Shown here: positions 26,701-35,700 of the stretch, piece by piece
Numbering within the stretch: position 1 is the stretch's first letter
Layout of the letters: each line of letters opens with the position of its first letter
IMG/VR virus record: IMGVR_UViG_3300010885_019614
Coordinates: 1 to 41,186 of that record
Direction: 5' to 3' (one strand)
DNA: 41,186 nt
Origin: a virus
Notes under the pieces: generated by a model
The model's database searches: none
Seen by the model: the letters and a program-made list of their open reading frames with translations, nothing else
What the model was told of the DNA's origin: nothing
Translations under genes and position numbers: made by a program

Positions 26701-29700
26701 ACCACTTGTACCAGCTGAACCATCAGTACCACTTGAGCCAGATGTTCCAGCCGAACCGTCAGTACCACTACTGCCACTACTTCCAGATGAACCACTACTT
26801 CCAGATGTACCATCAGTACCACTTAATCCAGACGAACCAGATGTTCCCGATGAACCACTTTTACCTGATGTACCAGATGAACCACTACTACCAGATGTTC
26901 CCGATGAACCAGCTTTACCAGATGTTCCAGATGAGCCGCTTGTACCATCCGTACCACTTTTACCTGATGTACCAGATGTTCCACTTAATCCAGACGAACC
27001 AGACGAACCAGATGACCCAGACGAACCAGATGTGCCATCCGTACCACTTTTACCTGATGTACCTGATGTTCCACTACTACCACTACTTCCGCTTGTACCA
27101 GATGTTCCGTCTAAACCAGATGAACCACTACTTCCAGATGTACCATCACTACCAGTAGAACCAGACGAACCACTACTACCAGATGTTCCTGATGTACCAC
27201 TACTTCCAGATGTTCCCGATGAGCCAGCCGAACCAGATGAACCACTTGTACCAGATGTACCAGCCGAACCAGTTGAACCTGATGTACCACTACTTCCAGA
27301 TGTACCACGCGTTCCACTACTTCCAGATGTTCCAGATGACCCAGATGAACCAGCCGAACCTGTTGAACCAGATGTTCCAGATGTTCCAGATGTTCCCGAT
27401 GAACCACTACTTCCAGATGAACCGCTTGTTCCAGATGTTCCAGATGAGCCAGATGTACCAGCTGAACCAGTTGTTCCCGATGAACCACTACTTCCAGATG
27501 TACCACTACTTCCAGATGTACCACTACTTCCAGATGTACCAGATGTTCCTGATTCACCACTTGTACCAGATGAACCAGCCGAACCATCCGTTCCAGATTC
27601 ACCACTACTTCCAGATGTACCAGATGTTCCCGATGTACCAGATGTACCGGATGTTCCACTACTTCCAGATGAACCAGATGAACCACTACTACCGGATGAA
27701 CCATCATATCCCGATGAACCACTACTTCCGCTTGTACCAGATGTTCCCGATGTACCACTTGTACCAGATGTTCCCGATGAGCCGCTTGTGCCAGATGTTC
27801 CAGATGTTCCAGATGAACCGCTACTTCCAGATGTACCAGATGTTCCTGATGTACCACTACTTCCAGCCGAACCCGTAGAACCAGATGTTCCCGATGTACC
27901 AGCAGAACCACTACTTCCAGATGAACCACTTGTTCCACTACTACCACTACTTCCAGATGAACCAGATGTACCAGATGACCCAGATGTACCAGATGTTCCT
28001 GATGTTCCACTACTTCCGCTTGAACCAGATGAACCATCACTACCAGATGAACCGCTTGAACCAGACGAACCCGATGTTCCAGATGTACCAGATGTTCCCG
28101 ATGTACCAGCTGAGCCATCCGTACCACTACTTCCAGATGTACCATCACTACCAGATGTACCACTAGTACCAGATGTACCACCAGAACCATCAGTACCACT
28201 ACTTCCAGATGAACCAGATGTACCAGATGACCCAGATGTTCCCGATGTGCCAGATGTTCCGGATGTACCACTTGCTCCAGCTACGTCTCTAGCTTCTAAT
28301 TGATGAGTTGTTGTATTCCAAGTTAATACATAAGATGATAAAGAGGATGTATATAAATTATTTACATAAACACTACCACTAGCACCAAAACTTCCTGTTA
28401 CAACAAAGTTTGCGAACATAGTACTATCTAAGTACTTATTAATAAATGCTGTTGTGTCTACGTTTGAAGCATTTGCTGCGTAAGCTGCGTAAGATGCTGT
28501 TATAGCATATGATGCACTTAATACACGCATTGAAGCTGTTTGTGAATTTAATACAAAACTAGCCGTATCAACAAAACCACCACCGCCACCGCCATTGGCA
28601 GAGAATGATGCTGATATCGCTTGGTATGCTAAAGATGCTGTACCTACAAACATTGAAGCTGTTTGTGAATTTAATACAAATAATGTTGTATCAATATTTG
28701 CATTTAATGCGTAAGATGCAGTTGCTGCGTAAGATGAGCTTAATACTCTCATCGATGCAGTTTGAGATGATAAAACGTAATTGCCAGGCTGTAATGATGC
28801 TGACAATAATTGTTGTACATTTTCATTTGTTAAACCAAGTAAAGTAGATGCCGTTCCTGCATTTTCAGCATATACTGCGTAAGATGCGGAATTAACAGTT
28901 CCTACTACTCTATTACCTTGTATTGTACCACTAATTACACTACCCCCACTACCAATTACTACTTGTCCACTTTCAGTTCCACTAAATGTAATTTTTATAG
29001 TGTTTAAGTCAATTGATTCAATAGTTGCTGGTAGAATTTGTTGTTGTGAACCAGTTTGATAAACCTGAACAACCGGATATAAAACTCCTAAGTTGTGAAC
29101 AATTGTTAAAATGTTTACATTACTAAATCCAACAGTTTCCACATTTGAATATTCAGGTTGAGGAATATAATATCCCCTAGCTTCATCATATCTTAAAATA
29201 TCATATTCAGCAGATGCGGTTGGCCCAGTTCCTCTAAATGTATATGTGCCATTGAATGAACCAGTAAAATATGGAGAATATATAAATGAACTAGTAATTC
29301 CTTTATCAACATATAAGTTACCGTAAATACTTGCAGATGCGTTTGTAACAAATCCATTATTAGGAGAAACAGATGCTGTAAATGATCCTGATTTTAATAT
29401 TGATGTTTCAAATGCTAAGTTTGCAATATTAATATTTGTCAATCCACTTCCATCTCCTACATATGTAGAACCGGATGCTGCTACAAAATTCCCACCAGTT
29501 ACATAAATACCACCGGTAATTGCTGCAAATATATTTGTTCTAAATCCATCAATAGGTGAAATAGATGCTGTTGCAGAACCAGAAACTAATTTATCTAACT
29601 TAAGGTCTGTTAATGCATTTGCAGGGATGTTAAACAATCCACCACCATCTCCAAAATAAAGAGATGCTGATATTGTTGTATTAATATTCAAACCATTATT

Positions 29701-32700
29701 AGGTGAAATTATTGCTATAGCCGAACCAGAAATAATTTTATTTAATTCAAGATCTTGCAATGCTGCGGCTGGAATGTTAAATAATCCACCACCATCTCCT
29801 ACAAATAAGGATGCGCTTAGTGAACCACTAATTGCCACCGAACCAGTAAATTGAGAACCTACTGCCGAACCAGACGTTGCACCAGTTATAACTATAAATG
29901 TATCACCACTTTGTACAGATGCTGTTGCCGAACCACTAGCGATAAATGGCGCAGATGATGCTTGTACATTGGTTAATTGAGAACCATCTCCTATAAACGT
30001 AAATGCCTTAACACTACCACTTACATCAATAGAACCGGTAAATCTAGAACCAATAGCTGAACCAGTTGCTCCAGTTGTTACTACAAATGTATTACCACTT
30101 GATACCGATGCTGTTGCTGAACCACTTGCTATTAAAGGGGCTGCTGATGCTTGTACGTTAGTAATAAACGTACCATCACCAAATAAATATTGAGTTGCTC
30201 TAATACTTCCACTAACTTCAATTGAACCAGTAAATTGAGAACCTATTTGAGATTGTGTAAATGGAGTTTGTACTCTAAATCCAAAATTAGGACTTACTGA
30301 AGCCGTTACACTACCACTTTCAATTTTTGGAGATGATTGTGCAAATACATTTGTAATATATGTACCATCCCCAATAAGATAATCAGTTGCTCTAATGCTT
30401 CCACTAACTTCTATTGAACCAGTAAATATAGAACCAAGTTGAGAACCAGTTTTTGCTGTTGTTACTATAAATTGGTCCCCGCTTGTTACCGAACCAGTTG
30501 CAGAACCACTACCAATAAATGGAGCTACTATTGCAAGAACATTTGTTAATTGTGAACCATCTCCTACAAAGAATGATGCCGATACACTACCTGTTACATA
30601 AACTGAACCGGTAAATTGAGAACCAGCATCCAATGAATAAACTTTAAATCCGTTATTAGGAGATACAGATGCAGTTACACTACCAGATGCCATCTGATAA
30701 ACATTTTCTGCTAATGCCGATAAAGGAATATCAAATAACCCCCTACCACTACCACTAAATGTTGAACCAGTATTTAAAAATACCCCGCCACCAACTCCAC
30801 CACTTACATATAGTGAACCAGTGAATTGTTGGAAGTTTGTTACATCATTTCCAAATATATTAGAACCAGACGAATAAATTATTGAGGATGAAATTAAATT
30901 AGTAACTATTTGGTTTGCTATAATTTTACCATCAACATATAAATCATTATGTAAATGAGCATCTCCTATAATATCCAATGCTCCAGTTATATTTGTAGAG
31001 CCACTTAAATTAATAGTTCCGTAGCTACCACTATTAAGAGTATCAACATTTACATTACCCAATACATTTAAACCTTGTTGTAATGTGGTTGATGATGATA
31101 CAATTAAACTACCTGTAATTGTTGCGTTTGAATTTACAATAAATCCAATATTAGGGTCTACTGATGCGGTTACTGAACCTGTTGCTATTTGGTAAACATT
31201 TTGTACTAGCGCAGATAATGGAATATCAAATAAATTTGCACCACTACCACTAAATGAACCACTAAATTCGTTTGCTATAACCGAATTAGTTACAGTCAAT
31301 GAATTATCTATATTCACAGAGCCAGATACTCTAATACTTCCAGTAAATTCAGAACCATAATCTACTGATTCTATTCTAAATCCATAATCCGGACTTACAG
31401 AAGCTGTTACTGAACCACTTATTATTTTATTTGGAGAAAATGATAATGCAGATTCTGGAATATCAAATAAAAATCTACCACTACCAGAATAAAAAGACCC
31501 AGATGATATTGAAATACTTCCACTTACATTTATACTACCAGTAAATTGCGAACCACTTTTCAATGATTCCACTTTAAATCCAAATGTAGGTGAAACAGAT
31601 GCCGTTACACTAGCACTAGAAATTCTAGATGCATCTCCGGTAAATGATGAGAACGGAATATCAAATAATCCAGCACCACTACCAGTAAACATTGATGCCG
31701 ACACATTACCTTCAAATTGTGCTTTAGTATTTACCAAAAATCCATTAATCGGAGATATTGATGCCGTTGCAGAACCACTTGCTATACGAATTGCATCTCC
31801 ACTAAATGCAGAGAATGGAATATCAAATAAGTTTGCCCCACTACCACTAAATGTTGAACCAAATGTTATACTTACACTTCCAGTAACATTCACATCTCCA
31901 ATTAATTCAATAGTAGCTGGTATTACCAATTCATCAACAATATTAATTGTACCTACCATCATTGAATGGTATTGGCAAATATAATATAAAGTTGCTGGTG
32001 CGGTATTTGGTACAGTAAATGTTATTGTTCCTACCTGTGTTCCATTTCCAGATACACCCGTATTATATGTACTACCTGTTCCAGTTACAGGTGCAGCTTT
32101 TATGTAAAATGGGTGGCCACTTGCGTTTACGTTAAATGTATAAGTTACTCCTTTTACTAAAGTTATTGTAGGATTTGAACCACTAACTGCACCGGTAAAA
32201 TAATACTCCATAGAAGAGTTATTAGTTACAGCAAATACTTTATTAATATCAGATACATCTACTACATGTCCCGATGATGATACAACTAAACTTCCAGATA
32301 TTTTTGTAAAAGTATTTACTTCGAATCCTTTATTTGGAGAAATAGAAGCTGTTACACTTCCACTTGCTAATCTTAATGCATCCCCAGATAAAGCAGAGAA
32401 TGGAATATTACTCAATCCTTCACCACTACCACTAAAATATCCAGACCCAGATGGTATTGTTACACTACCGGTTATTAAAATAGAACCAGTAAATACAGAC
32501 CCACTATCGGTTGATATTACAATAAATCCAAAATTAGAATTTACTGAAGCTGTTACATTACCACTACCCAATCTAGTAGTTTCTGGTAAATTTGTTAATC
32601 CCGCACCACTACCACTAAATACAGATGCCGATATACCACTTTTAAATAATGCAGGTCCTTCTACAAATAAACTTGAAGTTAATTCAGTTTTAGAACCAGT

Positions 32701-35700
32701 AATAATAACATTACCATAAAACAAAGAACCACTTTCAGAAGCTCTTACTACAAATCCATTTTGTAATGATACAGATGCAGATACACTGCCTGTTGCTATT
32801 AATGTTGGTATTGTTGCTGGGATATTTATTAATCCACTACCATCACCTTTAAATGCCCCACTAAATGAACCAGTATATGATGATGCTGTTACAAATCCTG
32901 CTATTAATTCCGTTTGTATTTTAACAGAACCAGTAAATTGTTGGATATTGGTATTGGTGTTTCCAAATATATTTGAACCGGTTGAATAAATTATCGATGA
33001 TGATATAAATTGAACAGATATTTGTTTAGCGTATATATTATTTTCTACATAAAGATTATTTCCTACATATGCACTATTTACTAAATTTAAATTACTTGCG
33101 GTTACACTACCATTTTCAACAAATAAATTTGTATTAACTTTTAATCCGATATTTGGTATAAATGATGCTGTGAATGAGCCAGATTGTAATACATATGCCG
33201 ATAATGCATTTACATTAGTTAATTGAGAACCATCTCCAATATGCGAACCACTAAATGATTGTCCAAAGAAATTAGAACCACTAAATATTGAACCATATAC
33301 ACTACCACTAAATTGAGAATATTGGCGAGTTATAATTAAAGTACTATCAAAGAAATTAGAGGCAGATGTTACAAGTAATGTACCACTAATAAATCCATTT
33401 CCATATGCACTTAATGAACCACTAATACTAACACTACCACTAAACTGAGAACCACTTGCAGCAGATGTTACGACAAATCCAAAATTAGGACTTGCTGATG
33501 CAGTTACACTACCACTTGCAATTCTAAACACTTCAGTAGATAATGCTGAAAACGGAATATTAAATAACCCTTCTCCAGATCCAGAATAAAAAGAACCACT
33601 ACTTAAAAATACACTACCACTAATTGATAAACTACCAGTAAATCTAGAACCAATTTGAGAACCAGAGAATGGAGTTTTTACTACAAATCCATCATTAGAA
33701 ACAGATGCGGTTACATCACCATTTGCTATTCTTAGAGCTTCCGTTGCTAATGCTGCTAATGGAATATTAAATAAAGATTCACCACTACCACTAAATATAG
33801 ATGCAGATACTGATGATAAAAAATTACTAGAACTAACTACTAATAGAGAGCCAGTTATTCTTGTATTTACATTTATTTCAAATCCTTTATCAGGAGAAAT
33901 TGATGCCGTTGCAGAACCGCTTGAAATTTTTGATATTTCTCCAGATATAGATGCAAATGGTATATTAAATAATCCCTCACCACTACCACTAAAAAATGAA
34001 CCAGAAGATACTTGGATATTACCACTTACAAATAATGAACCCGTAAACTGAGAACCACTACTAATAGATTCTACTCTAAATCCATAATCAGGATTAACAG
34101 ATGCTGTTATACTACCAGTTGCTATTCTAGATACTTCACTACTAAATGCAGATAATGGAATATTAAATAATCCATCACCACTACCACTAAATGAAGATGC
34201 TGATACAGTTGTGTTTACTAATAATCCAGTATCAGGAGATATAGATGCCGTTACACTACCACTTGCTATACGAGGTGTAACATCAGCTCTTACTCCAGTT
34301 AATCCAGAACCATCCCCAATAAAGAAATTAGCAGTTAAGCTACCAGTAATAAATTGAGAACCAGTAAATAAGTTTGAACCAGTTGTTGCAAATGTTGATG
34401 ATTCTCTACCATCAAATAAATTTGCATTTTCAGCTTGAGATGCAGAACCATAAAAATTAAATGCAGTTACACTACCACTTACATTTATTGAACCAGTAAA
34501 TTTAGAACCACTTGCCGTAGATGTTACAATAAATCCTTTATCAGGTGCTACCGAAGCAGTTACACTACCACTTGCTATTAATACAGCGGTTAAAGCTGGT
34601 ATGTTAAATAATTTACTACCATCTCCAACAAAAAATGATGCTGTCACACTACCACTTACACTTATACTTCCACTTACACTTATACTTCCAGTAAATTGAG
34701 AACCACTTACTAATGATTCTACTTTAAATCCATAATCAGGACTTACTGATGCAGTTACATTACCATTTGATATTCTAATTGTATCTCCTGTTAAATTTGC
34801 AAATGGTATATCAAATATATATTTACCACTACCAGAGAAATAAGAGCCGCTACTTAAAAATACACTACCACTAAAAGTAGAACCATTTGCTACCGATGTT
34901 ACTACAAATCCATTATTTGGGTCAACCGATGCAGTTACACTACCACTTGCTATTTTAGTAGCTATTGGTAAATTTATTAATCTACTACCATCCCCTTGAA
35001 AAGAACCAGAGAATGAGCCACTAAATTGTGATGCTATAATTGATTGAGATACATTTAAACTACCACTAATACTTGAATTAACATTTACTTTAAATCCTTC
35101 TGATGGTGAAATAGATGCTGTTGCACTTCCACTAAATATTCTTGTTGAATCTATTGATAAATTTGCAAAAGAAATATTGCTTAAATATCTACCATCTCCA
35201 ACAAGATATGAACCACTTTGTACTAATACACTACCACTAACATTTATACTACCAGTAAATTGAGAACCTTTAATTAATGATTCAACAATAAATCCAGAAT
35301 CAGGACTTACAGATGCGGTTACACTACCACTTGCTATTCTTTTTGAGTCAGGTAAATTAAACAATGATTCACCACTACCACTAAATACTGAAGCGGATAC
35401 AGCTGAATAAAATGTTGCCGAACCAGTAACTATTAAATAATCCGCAATAGTTACTCCAGTATTAACTAATAATCCCTCATTCGGAGATATGGATGCTGTT
35501 GCAGAACCAGAAACAATTCTAGGAGAAGTTGCGGCAGGTACATTAAATAAATTACTACCATCTCCAGTAAATGAACCACTAAAAGATGATGCTGTTACAT
35601 ATCCCGCTATTAATTCCGTTTGTATTTGAACAGAACCAGTAAATTGTTGGATATTAGTATTGGTGTTTCCAAATATATTAGACCCAGACGAAAAAATTAC

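Noticed and set aside
18815-28278. CRISPR or satellite array
   Set aside because: The units are 9 bp, in coding frame, without spacers, and encode Gly-X-Y triplets.
24392-28303. Plus-strand frames (up to 609 codons) with PDVPDEPLLP or MNHYFQM repeats, and minus-strand VHLEHLV-type frames
   Set aside because: All are low-complexity shadows of the two collagen-like blocks; none has its own leader or promoter motif.
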